From contig NC_049905.1 in NCBI RefSeq assembly GCF_001411555.2, positions 17,908,097 to 17,972,096 on the forward strand: a stretch of 64,000 bases of DNA, in the 5' to 3' direction. Every line of letters starts with the position of its first letter. Positions within the stretch are counted from its first letter, which is position 1. Position numbers and translations under genes: made by a program. Under the pieces are notes generated by a model. It searched no databases and was not told the origin of the DNA. It saw only the letters and a program-made list of their open reading frames with translations. Source of the stretch: Juglans regia. Taxonomy: Eukaryota > Streptophyta > Magnoliopsida > Fagales > Juglandaceae. This document shows, piece by piece, positions 1 through 11,649 of the stretch.

Positions 1-730
1 CACTACCGTGACCTAAAACATAGGTTGTTTTGGAGGGGCTGGAGCTAGGGTTTCTCTAGTGGGGCAATGGGGCATGGTGGTGGAGCTTGAGGCGGCGTGA
101 GGTGGCTAGGCAGTGGTGGTTGTGGGTAGTGGTGGAAAGGCCGTTGGGGATATTGATGGTGGTGGCAGGGGCTGAGGGAGGCATTGGGCTCACGACATAA
201 GGGAAAAGGGGGAGGATATTGGAAGGGAGAACTGAGAGGGGTGGTTGTGGGTGGCCATGGTTGTGGCTGGAGGCGACACACGGCGATAGGAAGGCCACAA
301 CAGTGAGAAAAACATAGGAGAGGGAGGAGAGGCGTGGATCCGAGAGGGCTGTGGAGGGGAGGTAGTGGTCGAGGTGACGACTCATGGCTCAATGTCCTGG
401 TGCCATCGCGGCGACGCTGGGAAGAGTAGAGTTGAGCCCATGGGTGAAAAAGAGAGAGAGAAAGAGAGATAGGACCATATTTGGGGAGAGAGAGAGAGAG
501 AGAAGGGAGGAAAAGTGTGAGGGGAAAATCAAGGAAGTTGTTTATAAAAGTCATCCAATTCAGCGGCAAGTACGGCACGCTACAAGAGAAGAAGAGGAAT
601 CAGGGAGAGAGGGGTGGGGTAGAGGGAGGGGAGGAGAGAGAGGGAAGAGGGAAGAAGAGGGGCATTGGTGAATTAGGGATTTGTAATTTAATCCCAACCC
701 TTAATCTAGGGGTCCCCAAATTGATCTAAC
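1..730. other. GA/GC-rich block, probably an LTR-retrotransposon fragment
   Basis: This stretch is purine-rich on the plus strand (GGTGG, GGGAGG and GAGAGA runs). The open frames in it (for example 45-578 minus) are low-complexity Pro/Leu/Ser/His strings with no recognisable domain. The character (GC/GA-rich core followed by an AT-rich tail) resembles the middle of the long solo LTR at 41444-45498, whose 43190-43860 part has the same look. I therefore read it as a degraded long LTR cut by the window edge. No LTR terminus or target duplication is visible, so this is an inference and a host exon cannot be excluded. Confidence 0.3.
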
Positions 731-1617
731 GATTGAAATTAAACACTAAAAATAAACTAACTAAAAATAAGAATTAAAATAGAAATACCATAAGATTAAT
801 TTAAAATCCAACTTTGATTCTAAACATATAATCTTTCATCATAAAATAAAATGATGAATATAAAATAATATTCTCAAAGAAATTTAAATAAAATGATTTT
901 CTAAAACTATATTATTTTTAGGGTTCCAAAAATATGAAGAGGCTTACTTTAAAAATTAGGCTTGGTTCAATAACACTAAAAATACCCCATTTAAAATAAT
1001 TTTAGACATTTAAAATATTTTTTGGATTTTAAAATACTCTGATCGCTTTAAAAATCATCTGCTAATTTTAAAACACAACTTCAAGATTTAAAACGCAAAG
1101 TCGAGACTCATGACCATCGAGAGAAAAATGAGCGGTTGGTCAAACATTCTCGTTACAAATAACCTGTCATAAATATTTATTTGTTTTATAGATAGAATAT
1201 TATATATAGAGTTACATATTGATCTAATTGTAAAAGTATATAGCTTGGTTTGTCCCTTTTCACGACCTTAGGGTGCGTGGATGCTGAACATGATATTTCA
1301 AATTGGCGAGAGAAAAATACTCTAAGAAATGAAGTCACCATTAAAAAAAGTGACTTTGAGTAGTTCGTTCTTTTAATTAAGTATGAAAGGTGTGCTCCGC
1401 CAAGTAACTAAGAAGGAAATTGATTTGTACTGGAAATGAGTTCAAAACAGAGGAGTTGGGTAACTAATTTGGTTCCACTGTCGGTCTTTAAAGGGTTTTG
1501 TGTTTTACAAAACTTACAAAAAGAGTAAAATTCTAAACATTTGGACAAAAGAAGTCGAGAATTTTCTTATCATAAGACTAACAACTCATTGAGTTGCAAC
1601 AAGATTTGGATACAAGA
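731..1617. other. AT-rich intergenic DNA with a dispersed repeat
   Basis: No coding potential is seen. Positions 1150-1295 are about 85% similar by eye to 27485-27635 in the same orientation, sharing landmarks such as TTGGTTTGTCCCTTTTCACG and GCTGAACATGATA. It is a dispersed repeat of unknown class. Confidence 0.5.
1150..1295 (+). repeat. dispersed repeat, copy A (pair with 27485-27635)
   Basis: It matches 27485-27635 along its length with scattered substitutions and small gaps. Both contain GAGTTACATATT, ATCTAATTGTAAAAG and TTGGTTTGTCCCTTTTCACG in the same order. No terminal repeats or target duplication are evident, so the class is unknown. Confidence 0.6.
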
Positions 1618-1770
1618 AGTGTTTTATCTCATTTCATCTCATCATTACAACTTTCTCAAATTTCTACACAAAATATAATAAACAATTCAACTTTTTCAAA
1701 TTTCAAAACAATAATAATATTAAAAAAATAATATTCTAACAATATTTTATTCAACTTTCAACTTTCATCT
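1618..1770 (+). mobile_element. left half of a Tourist-like MITE split by the Copia insertion
   Basis: The sequence runs through TTTCATCTCATCATTACAAC, AATATAATAAACAATTCAAC and ATTTTATTCAACTTTCAAC, the same order as the full-length element at 17304-17524. It stops at the Copia LTR and resumes at 8148-8176 with CATCTCATCTCAACTCAC then CTATCCAAATGACAC. The MITE was therefore present before the Copia element. Confidence 0.75.
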
Positions 1771-2147
1771 TGTAAAAGTTTTAGAGATGAAGGAATAAAT
1801 TGATTCTCATTTGATTTATTAATTTGCTGTGTACATGTTGTATATATATACAAAAGAAATCCTAACCAACTCTGGCATTTGTACAAGCAGGTGGAGTGCA
1901 CTGCTCTTTGTAGCAATGTTTGTTATGGTGTCTGCCAGAATATTACAAGCGTGCCAAGAGGGCATGTACCAAGCCAATTCAAAGTTATTCCAGAGGCCTC
2001 TAGGTCAAGAGCTAACATGGTGGAGCTGTTGTGATCAGCAGCTGAGGTGTTGATGCCGTTTAATGAAGTAGCTGGGTTGATGATGTCGTTTGATGAAACA
2101 GCTGAAATGGTTTTTGCGGTTGAAGGCAGGGCAGCTTGCTCAATTCA
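1771..2147 (-). repeat. Copia 3' LTR
   Basis: It begins TGTAAAAGTTTTAGAG and ends CTCAATTCA, and is the partner of 7783-8149. Read on the minus strand, the adjoining internal sequence at 2148-2159 is GGCTCGCAGGGG, a short polypurine tract, which marks this as the 3' LTR. Confidence 0.88.
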
Positions 2148-4239
2148 CCCCTGCGAGCCTAACGGTGTATTAATTACAGTAAGGCTCGTTCTTAATGAAT
2201 GAAAACGGGTTGAGACTAAGGGCTTGGTGAGAATGTCGGCCAATTGATCTTTGGAGGGGAGAAAACCAACCTGAGGTGCTTTGGCAATGACCCTATCACG
2301 CATGAAATGGAAATCAATTTCCATGTGTTTCGTGAGTGAATGGAGGACAGGTGTTCCCATAAAATATATCTGTAAGTGCACAAAATCAAAACAAGTAGTA
2401 AAGTGTTTTAAAGAAAATGGATATCGAACCCACAGGGAATAATGATGTTATTGAGTATTGAAATTGATTAAATTAATTTCTATTTGGAAAACCAACAATT
2501 GAGAAAGAGTTATCTAAATTGAACTAAATAAAAGAACATCAAAACTAAGAATTTAAATGTATAAGAATAGATCTAGAGCGTTTGATTTCGGCTAGCAATC
2601 CCACACAATTAAATCTCCTCGTCATAGAATTCTAATTATCCCATATTGATGATAAAAATCCTTTAATTATTCAATATTTTCTCTTGATCAATATAAAAAA
2701 TATCTCCAATTAATAACTTCATATCTCTATGTGAATTTAACTAATTAGAAACTCATTAAGTTCCTTAGATTTTTCTTGAAAATCACACTAGTCGCGGTAA
2801 AGTATCTCTGCTTTCGCTCAACTAATGGTGGTTAATCATAGAGCTTTAATCACCAATCATCTCTCGGTCTCATTGCAATCCAAAAGATCGAACAATGGTT
2901 AGTTAGAAAATTGTAAGCATTAAAAACAAAGATTAAACACTCAATCATGGAAATATTGAAAATAAAATGACTTGAAATATAAACTGTGTGTCTAATACTA
3001 GGCTACATCAAAACTCTAGAAAATAAAATTAGTTCATAATGAAATTGCAAAGAATAACAATAATGTTCTTCGTTGAAGTCGGTTGAAGATGCATGTAACT
3101 CTCGCCTCTGCTTTCTAGATCCGCCTCCTCAAAAGAATACTAGACTCTCTAATGCAAACTCTAAAAAATCGACTCTAAAGCATAAAGAAAAAGATCAAGC
3201 AGAACTAGTTCATCCCACAATTCGAGATTAAATAGATGTAAAAATGCAAATCTGGAAACAAGATAATGCAGCTCTAATCTAGTCTAACAATTTGAAAAAT
3301 AGTTTCTAAAGATAAATATTAACATAGAAGGAAAAAAATATCCTAAGAATATTGGATTAATCAAAAACAGAAGATTCAGTGATATTCGGCTTGATATGTG
3401 GAAATCAGGAAGATTTGGTAGTCAGCAGATTGAGTACGGAACTCAGAAGGATTCCATCGAGTAGACGCCGTGTGCACTGAATATAACTATCACAGAGATC
3501 ACAAATGAACGGGCACGAAGATCACTAATGAACAGGCGCGGAGATCAAAATAAACGGGCGCGGAGATCACTTCTCGCCTACCTAGTGGTAAGCCTTCTAG
3601 CCTTTGGGTGTGAGAAATCTTTTGGCTGCCTCTCATCTGTCTGAATCCTTAGTCCCTTCTTTTGTACCAAAATGCTCTTCTTTTGCACTAAATCTTCTCA
3701 TTCCTTCAAATCCAAGAAAATAAATAAAAATATGTAGAAATAAAATAAAATCAATAGGATTGAAGGAAAAATGATGCTTTTCATAATTAAAAGAGTGATA
3801 AAAATCACAAAAAAATAGCACTTATCAACAGGATTAAGGGAGAGATAAATAGCACCGAGGTTATTGCATCCAAGAAGAGGAGGTTTAGGAAGAAAGATGC
3901 ATAATTCTTTGAGAAGAAATTGAATCCAAGGCAACTCTACGGTGGTGATGGCAAGTGCCTTATATTCGGCCTCGGTGCTAGATCGAGCAATAGTTCGTTG
4001 CTTATGGGAGCTCTGTGAGACCATATTTTTACTAAGAAAAATACAGAAACCACTGGTAGAGCGGCGATCATCGGGGAAACCTGTCCAATCAACATATGAA
4101 AAGGCTTGGAGTTGAAGAGAAGCTGATTTAGAAAGAAATAGGCCAAAATTTAAGGTTTGTTTGAGGTATCTAAGTAGCCGCTTCACAACTTGCCAATGGG
4201 TGTTTTTGGGGTTGTGCATGATTTGAGAAATTTTATTAA
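2148..4239 (-). pseudogene. Copia RNase H, split by a solo LTR
   Basis: The 4219-3833 part contains [37 protein letters not shown] and [11 protein letters not shown], typical of Copia RNase H. It stops at a YLSLNPV-like position where family members continue with a His-rich stretch. That continuation lies at 2346-2148 (LHSLTKHMEIDFHF, then DQLADILTKPL). The two parts are separated exactly by the inserted element at 2352-3827 and its target duplication, and they are in the same reading frame. Confidence 0.88.
2352..3827. mobile_element. solo LTR (1,476 bp) with perfect 5-bp target duplication
   Basis: It starts TGTTCCC, ends CACTTATCA (TG...CA), and is flanked by ACAGG at 2347-2351 and 3828-3832. 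The inner left end (GTAAGTGCACAAAATC, then TATCGAACCCACAGGGAAT) is a motif I know from LTR ends of several plant Gypsy families. No gag or pol frame lies inside. Deleting it with one ACAGG closes the Copia RNase H frame. Structure is directly visible; the Gypsy assignment is from recall. Confidence 0.85.
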
Positions 4240-5589
4240 TAACAAAAGCAAGATCAGGTCATGTCAAAGATAAGTACTGGAGATTCCCTACAACCCTTCA
4301 ATAAAGTGTTGGATCAGTGAAGGATGGAGTATCTGAGAGTGAAAGCCGAGTGGAAGCTACCGTTGGAGATGTAACTCCTTTGGCAAATAGAATGTTGGTC
4401 CGAAAGAGAATATCACAAATATATTTTCGTTAGGAAAGTAGGATGTCATCTGGTAGATAAGAGATTTCAATTCCTAGGAAAAAGGATAATTTTCCTAAGT
4501 CTTTAAATGGAAACCCAAATCCAACATAGCTAACGAGATGGTCAATTTGAGAGACATGAGAGCTGGGGACAATAATGTCATCCATATACAGAAAGACATA
4601 AATTAAAACAGAATTAGAGGAATAAATGAACAAAAAAGGATCAGCTTTAGATGGAAGGAAACCATACTCATAGATGAGAACTAAGTTATGCAAACCATGC
4701 ACGAGGGGCTTGATTGAGGCCATAAATGGCCGCAAGCAGCAGACATGATGGGGGTGTTCAGGTGCACAAAGCTAATCAGTTGTGCCATGTACACAGTTTC
4801 ATGGAGGTCATCATGAAAAAAAGCGTTCTGGATGTCAAGTTGACGAAGTGGCCAGCCATGGGAAACAACAGCGGAGAGGACCAACCAGATCATGGTGGGC
4901 TTGACTACCGGACTGAAAGTCTCGGAGTAATCAAGGCTCTCTTGTTGATAGAAGCCCTTGGTGACGAGGCATGCTTTGCGGCTTTCGATAGTACCATCGA
5001 CATGATTCTTGGTTTGGAAGACCCACCTGTAGCCAACAATGTTAGAAGAAGGGGAGCGTGTAATTCATTTTTCATGGCATCACGCCATTCGGCAAAACTA
5101 GAAGCAATGGAATAAGAGGTGGTTTCTTCAGGTATTTCGATGGAGGATGTGAAGCAGTGTCGTGGTGGAGGATAGGGAATATGGCCATCGAAAAACTGTT
5201 TAGGACGGGATGAGTTGGTTTTAGACCTTGTGATAATGGGTGATCTTGGAGGATTTGATGGTGGGTTAGATGTGGAATCGGGAAGAGGGAGACTCGGGAA
5301 AGAGGATCGACTGGAAGGAATATCAGAGGAAAGGGAAGAAGAAGGAGGGGATGGGCCGTGTGTGAGGGGTGGGCCGAAATTTGAAGATGGGTTAGGCAAT
5401 GAGTTGGAGTGGGGTGGGCCCAAGATGGGAAAGGAAGAGATAGGTAGAACCGTATGTGTGTGTTGTGTGGAAGTTGGGCCCGATGGTGAGAAATTAGTAT
5501 AAGGAAAAGAATTTTCCTTGAAAATAACATCACGAGAAATATAGAGCCGATTTAAGGGAAGATGAAGACACTTGTAACCTTTATGAAGC
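4240..5589 (-). pseudogene. Copia reverse transcriptase
   Basis: The region starts after a Pro/Ser-rich integrase C-terminus (SRDVIFKENSFPY at about 5510-5550, then SNPPRSPIITRSKTN). The RT core is spread over several frames: the finger region with LRQLDIQNAFFHDDLHETVYM (4893-4681), then LPSKADPFLF and the catalytic YMDDI box at about 4573-4590 in the 4735-4430 frame. Several stops and shifts are present. Family role: copying genomic RNA into cDNA. Confidence 0.85.
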
Positions 5590-6839
5590 GAACTATCCAA
5601 GGAAAAGACATAAGGATGAATGAAAATGGATTTTATGATTATTGGAGGGATGAACGTTGGGCCAACACTCGGACCCAAAAACCTTAAGAAAAGAGTAATC
5701 GGGGTCTCTTTTGTGAAGAATAAAATAAGGAGATTTGTTTTTAAGAGAGGGAGATGGTATTAAATTAATGAGATATGCAGTGGTTTGAAAAGCATCGGCC
5801 CAAAATTTGTAGGGAAGTGATGCGGTTGCTAAGAGAGCAATGCCCGTTTCAACAATGTGATGGTGTTTTCGTTCAACCACACCATTTTATTGGTGGGTAT
5901 GAGGACAAGAGAGACGGTGTGAAATTCCTTGAGAATTGAGAATACGAGTTAGGGGTCGAAATCCACCGCCCCAATCACTTTGAGCGTTTTTAATTTTAGT
6001 ATTGAATTAATGTTCAACATGGGATTTAAAAAGCAAAAAAGTAAAAGTAGCATCTGCTTTGGGAGCAATTGGATAAAACCAAGTATATCTACTATAATCA
6101 TCAATGAAGGAAATATAGTAACTGAAACCGTCTCTTGATAGATAAGGGGATGGACCTGAAACATCCACAAAAATTAAATGCAAAGGTCTTAGAGACTGAT
6201 TAACATAATTTTTCAAAGGAAGTTGCCTACACTTGGCAAGAGGACAAGTGGAATAAAAAAAATCTGGTTGAGAGGGGATAAACGGCAAGCACTTGGTGTG
6301 CAGGATATCAGAGACAAGCCAAAGAGTTGGGTGACCAAGACAATGATGCCATTGAGCTATGGTTGTCTGTTTACCAAACAAAGCAACAAGATCAAATTGT
6401 GTTGACTTTGGAGGAGGAAAAAGGTAGAGGCCATTATGGGTTGGTCCTTGGAGGAAAAGAGTTCTCGTCTGTTTGTCCTTCACAAGGAAATTAGAGGCAT
6501 GAAACTCAAAGAAAATAGAGTTATCATTGCAAAATTGTTGAGCCAAAACAAGATTCTTGGTTATATGAGGAACGTGTAGTAATTTACATAGCAAAAAATT
6601 AGAAGTAGTAGAGAGTTGAGAGTGACCGATGTGAGTAATTGGAAGAGGAGTGCCATCACCAACACGAATCTGTTTGGGACCAGAATATGGTTCAACAGAG
6701 AGGTTTAAGTTTTGAAGGTCAGATGTTAGATGGTTTGTAGCTGCACAGTCAGGATACCATTGACAATCAGAGAGGGATTGTGAGCTGGTATAGTGAGTAG
6801 AGAGAGAACGTGGTGGTTCAAACTAGTAGGCTTGATCAA
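5590..6839 (-). pseudogene. Copia protease remnant and integrase
   Basis: The protease signature near 6724-6750 reads DCAATNHLT, where the usual Copia motif has D-S/C-G-A-T, so the active-site glycine is lost. The 6594-6007 frame holds the GAG-pre-integrase HHCLGHP motif, a CPLAKC pair of the zinc-binding region, and the integrase core around DVSGPSPYLSRDG. The core continues in other frames (5949-6170 and 5880-5593), including VERKHHHIVETG and PYKFWADAFQTTAYLIN. Frameshifts and a stop break it. Confidence 0.85.
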
Positions 6840-7767
6840 AGCGGTGATAGCACTGACTCACCTTGTTGCAAACCTGGCAGGTAGGCTTGTTTGAAGGCAG
6901 TGATGGAGGTTGAGGAGATGAGAAGAATCGGCCACCACGAAAATGACCACGACGGTTATTGTATCGACCACCAAGGTGGCCACTACGACCACCACAATGA
7001 ACATTTGAGGGAGAAAAAGTAGTAGTAACATGAGCGGAGGGAGTGGGAAGGAGGTCTTGCTGTATAGAGGTAATGGAAAGACGACTTTCAAAACTGAAAA
7101 GGAGGTTGAATAATTCGGCTGAGCTAATGGGAGTAGGTTGTGTGGTAACTTAAACAATGAAGGATTCATATTCAGAGTTAAGGCCATTTAGAAGACAAGA
7201 GACAAACTCAGAGTCACGTAGAAGCTCTCCAGCAGTGGTCATGGTGTCGGAGCGAAGATGAACTTTTTGATAGTAATCTGTCACTGAGAGGGAGTCTTTT
7301 TTGGTATTGGTGAGTTGGTGATGGATTTGGAAAATTTTGGCTTGGGATTGGGAGGTGAACATAATGTCAAGAGTTATCCATAGCTCACGTGAAGTTTGAG
7401 AAGCTATAGCTTGGGCAAGAATAGGTTCGATTAAGGAAGAAAGGAGGGCATTGAGCAGAAGTTGGTCGGTGCGGCACCATTGGAGGCAGGCTGGATTGGA
7501 TAGAGGAATAGATGAGCAAGATTGTGAAGGTGATGCGATGGGAAGAATGGGAGGAGGGGGAGGAGTGAAACCATCAATGAACTGAAAAAGTTCTTGGCCA
7601 TGGAGGTAAGGGATTATTTGAGCGCCAGAAAAGGTTGTTGTCAAAACCAAGCTTGACTGAAACGATATGGGAAAATTTACTTTGGAGTTGGAAGGTGGTG
7701 GTGGGGAGGGAATTTTTTCAGAAGGAGAAGGATTTTCGCTGCCCATGGGAAGAGACGTTGGTTGCAT
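6840..7767 (-). pseudogene. Copia gag (capsid plus zinc-knuckle remnant)
   Basis: A 205-residue frame (7767-7150) starts just inside the PBS. It has a Pro-rich N-terminus followed by a Copia-type gag core (LWITLDIMF, QIHHQLTNTKK, VTDYYQK and LNGLNSEYESF). A TAA at about 7147-7149 interrupts it, but the same frame continues with PISSAELFNLL and a Gly/Arg-rich stretch. That ends in CQVCNKVSQCYHRF, a CCHC zinc knuckle that appears shortened by a small deletion. Function by family: RNA packaging and particle formation. It is not functional here. Confidence 0.85.
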
Positions 7768-7782
7768 CCAGCTTTGGTACCA
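7768..7782 (-). promoter_or_regulatory. primer-binding site, tRNA-iMet type (variant)
   Basis: On the minus strand the base after the LTR starts TGGTACCAAAGC. The usual Copia PBS complementary to initiator tRNA-Met is TGGTATCAGAGC, so two positions differ. Confidence 0.7.
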
Positions 7783-8149
7783 TGTAAATGTTTTAGAGAT
7801 GAAGGAATAAAGTGATTCTCATTTGACTTATTAATTAGCTGTGTACATGTCGTATATATATACAAAAGAAATCCTAACCAACTCTGGCATTTGTACGAGC
7901 CACTGTCCTTTGTAGCAAAGTTGGTTATGGTGTTTGCCAAAATATTACAAGCATGCCAAGAGGGCATGTACCAAGCCTATTCTAAGTTATTCCAGAAGGC
8001 TCTAGAGTAGGAGCTAACGTGGTGGAGCCATTGTGACCAGCAACTAAGGTGTTGATGCCGTTTAGTGAAGTAGCTGGGTTGATGACGTTGTCTGATGAAG
8101 CACTTGAAATGGTCTTTGAGGTTGAAGGCAGAGTAGCTTGCTCAACCCA
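7783..8149 (-). repeat. Copia 5' LTR
   Basis: It begins TGTAAATGTTTTAGAG and ends CTCAACCCA. It is similar to 1771-2147 over its whole length, with many substitutions and an indel near the TTGTAC(A/G)AG motif, so the insertion is not recent. The PBS lies immediately inside at 7768-7782. Confidence 0.88.
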
Positions 8150-8177
8150 TCTCATCTCAACTCACTATCCAAATGAC

Positions 8178-8766
8178 ACTTAAGTTTGACAAGAAGGTTG
8201 ATTTCCCTAAAAAAATAAAGTAAATATACAAAAATGAAATAATAAGTTTTTTTTTTTTTTATTAAAGGTTTACAACAAATAGTGGTTTTCCTTCATATTA
8301 ATTAATTGCTAAAAGAATCTCAAGGAAAAACAACTTAGAAACTTTTAAAAATTCAAGGCACGGCATGAGTTTAGATGTATTTAGATGTTAAGATGAGTTT
8401 AGATGTATTTTTTAAAAGTTGAAAAATGTTGTAGGTCCCGCGTGTAAAGAGGTGCTGGATTGAAAAAGGTTGTGGGTCTCACATGTAAAGAGGTTTTGAG
8501 TTGAGATGAGTATAGTAATTTGAGAGTTGAGTGTTTGGATGTTAGACTGAGTTTAAAATTATACTAAATTGAGTTAGTCTCAATTCAGTCCATGTTCCAA
8601 ATAGGGCCTAAGTCATGCCGTACAAACACTTTTGCAAAGATTTTATGGAACTATCTCTTTTGTAAAAAGAAACACAAGAAGTTTGATTGTGAAAATATTT
8701 GAATAGTTTGGAAGAATAAACCAATTAGCGTAAATTTGCTTAGGAGTATCCCAAAGTAAATAGAAA
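8178..8766. other. intergenic stretch with a diverged MITE-like repeat
   Basis: No coding frame is seen. Positions 8370-8612 carry GTTGAGATGAG and end CCAAATAGGGCC, resembling the TIR of the Tourist-like family but with a different interior (twice GTAAAGAGGT). Positions 8690-8740 are nearly the same as 17190-17242, which lies outside the other end of the next Gypsy element. Confidence 0.5.
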
Positions 8767-8959
8767 CTCCTTTGAATTTGACTGGGCTTTGACTTACTAT
8801 ATTATAAACCCTGAAATTAAACATAAAAATCTGTTTAGGAGTATCCCAAAGTAAATAGAAACTCAATTCAAGAATACTCATTAATTCTTATGATTTCTAT
8901 TCACATTTTAGTATTTTAGTCCACTAATAGGATATTCAAAGTGCATTTTCATACACTCA
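8767..8959 (-). repeat. truncated 3' LTR of the Gypsy element
   Basis: It matches the last ~200 bp of 15801-17183 (AGTATCCCAAAGTAAATAGA, TAGTATTTTAGTCCACTAAT, ending CACTCA). The expected start TGATTACGCCC is missing. The AGTATCCCAAAGTAAATAGA piece also occurs a second time just outside, at about 8745-8766. Minus-strand GGAGGGTGTGA next to the LTR (about 8960-8972) is the likely polypurine tract. Confidence 0.8.
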
Positions 8960-8972
8960 TCACACCCTCCAA

Positions 8973-10849
8973 CTTGCTTATTCCTAGTCCCTAACAATTT
9001 CTATACTAAAGAGATGAAATAGATAAGAATCACTAAAATAAGCCACCAATTCACATTTTCCATATTCACATATCAAAACAAATTAAGGAATCTAATAACC
9101 CATCAAGATCAATCCACTTATAGCAATTCACAGAGTGTGTGTGTGTGTGTGGTCTCCTAGCCATAACCGTCTCACCACTAACCTTAACACATGCAACATC
9201 AAAAACGTCTTAAGTAAAAGGTTCAACTTTATAACTCACAGGTATAATAGTGTTTCGTGTAAGGGTTCTCTCTATGAAGTTGACAAGTGACGTACACACA
9301 ATCATTTGGAGATTTAGGTAATTATGAATAAACAATAAGCAAGCATTGATCTTATGATAGAAACACTAACAAATGAGAATTCAATCATTCTTTCCGCAGG
9401 CTTACTTGGGATCAAAACAGTCAAAATAAAAGGTTGTAATGTGGTTTAGGTTAGGCTATATGACAAGAAAAGGAAAAGGATTCAAAAACTTCCAACTACA
9501 TACCTAAGAAATCTTATTGAACATCCCAATAAACCACATATCTCATTGCATGTACTCTTTAACCTTTCAAATCACCGAATGACGCCCTTTTATTTCATTT
9601 GTTACTTTTTTATTTTCAGCTCAATAATTTGGTATACAAGTATATGTCACCCTGATATTCTACTACTTCTATTCAGCTTTGGTATTGTTGTCTTTAAGCT
9701 CACTCACTTGAATACCTTGTAACTCATGTTCTTCCATTTTTTTTTCTCTTTTTTTTTTTATTCCTTGCAAAAAAAAAAAAAAAAAGAACTCTACATCTAG
9801 TACATACTTGGAAGTAAAAAGGGTAGAAAAATCAGTGCATAGGTTATACTCCAATGTGGAGAGGTATGTATAATGTAGGTATATAAAGAAAAAAGGTTAT
9901 ATGTGTTTCTTGGCTCAAAGTTGGCTACTAGGGATCTATAATTCAAAAGGTTGGCTTGAAAGGCTCAAACGTTAATCTTAAATTGACTTTGATCATATCC
10001 CAAGTATATCCATTATCTTACCACAAACTATGTAATGATATTCTCAAAAGTAGTGTCCAATTCAATAGATCAATGAACACTTATCACAATTTACTGCATT
10101 TGTAGGCTCTCAATCCTCTCCAAAACTCACATGAATATTTAAGCAAAAAAGATCTATACCTACATGTGTCAAACCACCATCTTACCACAAAACTTGGATG
10201 AGTGCATTAGGAGTTCTGTGAATGTTTTAGTAAAAAATGATTATGGTGGGTTTGGTGAATTCACGAAGATGGCTATGAATGAGAATGAGTACCCATGTGA
10301 AAAGGATGCACGTGTGATACAAATTAAAAAAAAAATTGACATATGAAAATATGCCATAGAGTTCCAACAAGCATTTTAAATACTGAATTTGTACCAATAC
10401 CCCCAACTTAAATGAAACATTATTCTCAATGCTTAAGAATCAAATTTGAATGATGAATAACTAAAAATGGTAGAATACACTTGATGACAGACGTGGGCAG
10501 CTCGCTAAGCACCAAAGATAGTAATCTGAAATGACAAAATGAAACTAACCTGCAAACAAAAACAAATAACACAACAGCAAACAAAAAGGAAAAGAAATAA
10601 AATAAGAGAAAATAAAAATAAAACAAAACAAATAAAGAAAAACATACATGTGTGGTGTGGTCAAGGTTGATAGACCAGATCCACAAGTGGAATGTCTTCC
10701 ACTTCCGAAACTTGCCTATCAATTAATATTTTAAGGCGTTAACCATTTACTTTAAAGATCCGACCATCATTAGGATTCTTTATCTCTACTGCCTCATTTG
10801 TGATTTGGGTTGACCATTTTTTCTTAAATTTACTTAATTTATCTGTTTG
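8973..10849 (-). other. non-coding 3' region of the Gypsy element
   Basis: No convincing open frame is present. The strand is AT-rich, with a (GT)8 run at about 9137-9152 and homopolymer A/T runs at about 9735-9785. Athila/Tat elements commonly have a long region here, sometimes with an env-like frame. None is recognisable. Confidence 0.6.
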
Positions 10850-11649
10850 CAAGTTTTACGTATCCACTTGTCTGGGGGTGGTAGGCAATAGAAATCTTAT
10901 GTACCAACCCATATTTTTTCATTAAAGCCTCAAAAGAACGGTTGCAAAAATGTGTACCTCGATCACTAATGATAACACATGGTGTACCAAATCAAGATAA
11001 CACATTCTCTTTGAGAAATTTAATTACTGTCCTATTATCATTGCTCTTGCAAGCTGTTGCCTTTACCTATTTTGACATATAATCTACTGCCACAATAATA
11101 TATTGATATACAAATGAAGAAAGAAATGGTCTCATAAAATCAATGCCCTAACAATAAAAAATTTCAATAACTAAAATTGGGTTTAAGGGCATTATATTCC
11201 GACGGGACATAACTCCTAACTTTTGACACTTTTTCACATGAGTGACAATAGATGTTTGCATCTTTAAACAAGGTGGGCCAATAAAATCCACACTGCAGAA
11301 TTTTCGTAGCGGTTATCTTTATTGAATTGTGGCCCCATAGGCTTGGGAGCAACAACATTCTAAAACACTAGCAATCTCTTCATCATGGATGCAACGCCTT
11401 AAAATTTGGTCAATGCAGTATTTGAAAGGAAAATTATCATCCCAATAGAAATTACGTACCTCAATCATGAACTTTCTCTTGTCCTGAGTGCTCCAATCCA
11501 CCGGTATCTCACCTACAGTAAAATAATTCACAATATGAGCAAACCATGGTAGAGAAGTAATACAAAGTAAATGTTCATCGGGAAAATCATCCCTGATTGG
11601 CAGGTGGCCAAAGGTGTCCTCAAATGTGAGCCTTGAGAGATGGTCAGCC
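10850..11649 (-). pseudogene. Gypsy integrase (degenerate)
   Basis: The 11663-11319 frame includes ADHLSRLTFED and WSTQDKRKFMIEVRNFYWD. The 11358-11164 frame has ITATKILQCGFYWPTLFKDA and CHSCEKVSKV, the HHCC zinc-binding part. The catalytic core that follows (to about 10850) is present only in broken frames with several stops. Confidence 0.8.

Larger units (their letters stand above)
1771..8149 (-). mobile_element. Ty1/Copia LTR retrotransposon, complete outline but decayed, with nested solo LTR
   Basis: Two direct repeats of about 370 bp (1771-2147 and 7783-8149) bracket minus-strand gag, integrase, reverse transcriptase and RNase H reading frames in Copia order (integrase before RT). Both LTRs begin TGTAAA and end near CTCA. 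A candidate 5-bp target duplication CATCT lies at 1766-1770 and at 8148-8152; the right copy overlaps the degenerate LTR end by two bases. The polyprotein has an in-frame stop after gag, further frameshifts, and a 1,476-bp insertion in RNase H (2352-3827), so it cannot be autonomous. Confidence 0.92.

Noticed and set aside
45..578. 177-residue Pro/Leu/Ser-rich frame on the minus strand
   Set aside because: Low complexity, overlapping frames equally open, no domain; explained by the GA-rich plus strand.
4726..5115. 129-residue plus-strand frame
   Set aside because: Antisense shadow of the Copia reverse transcriptase region.
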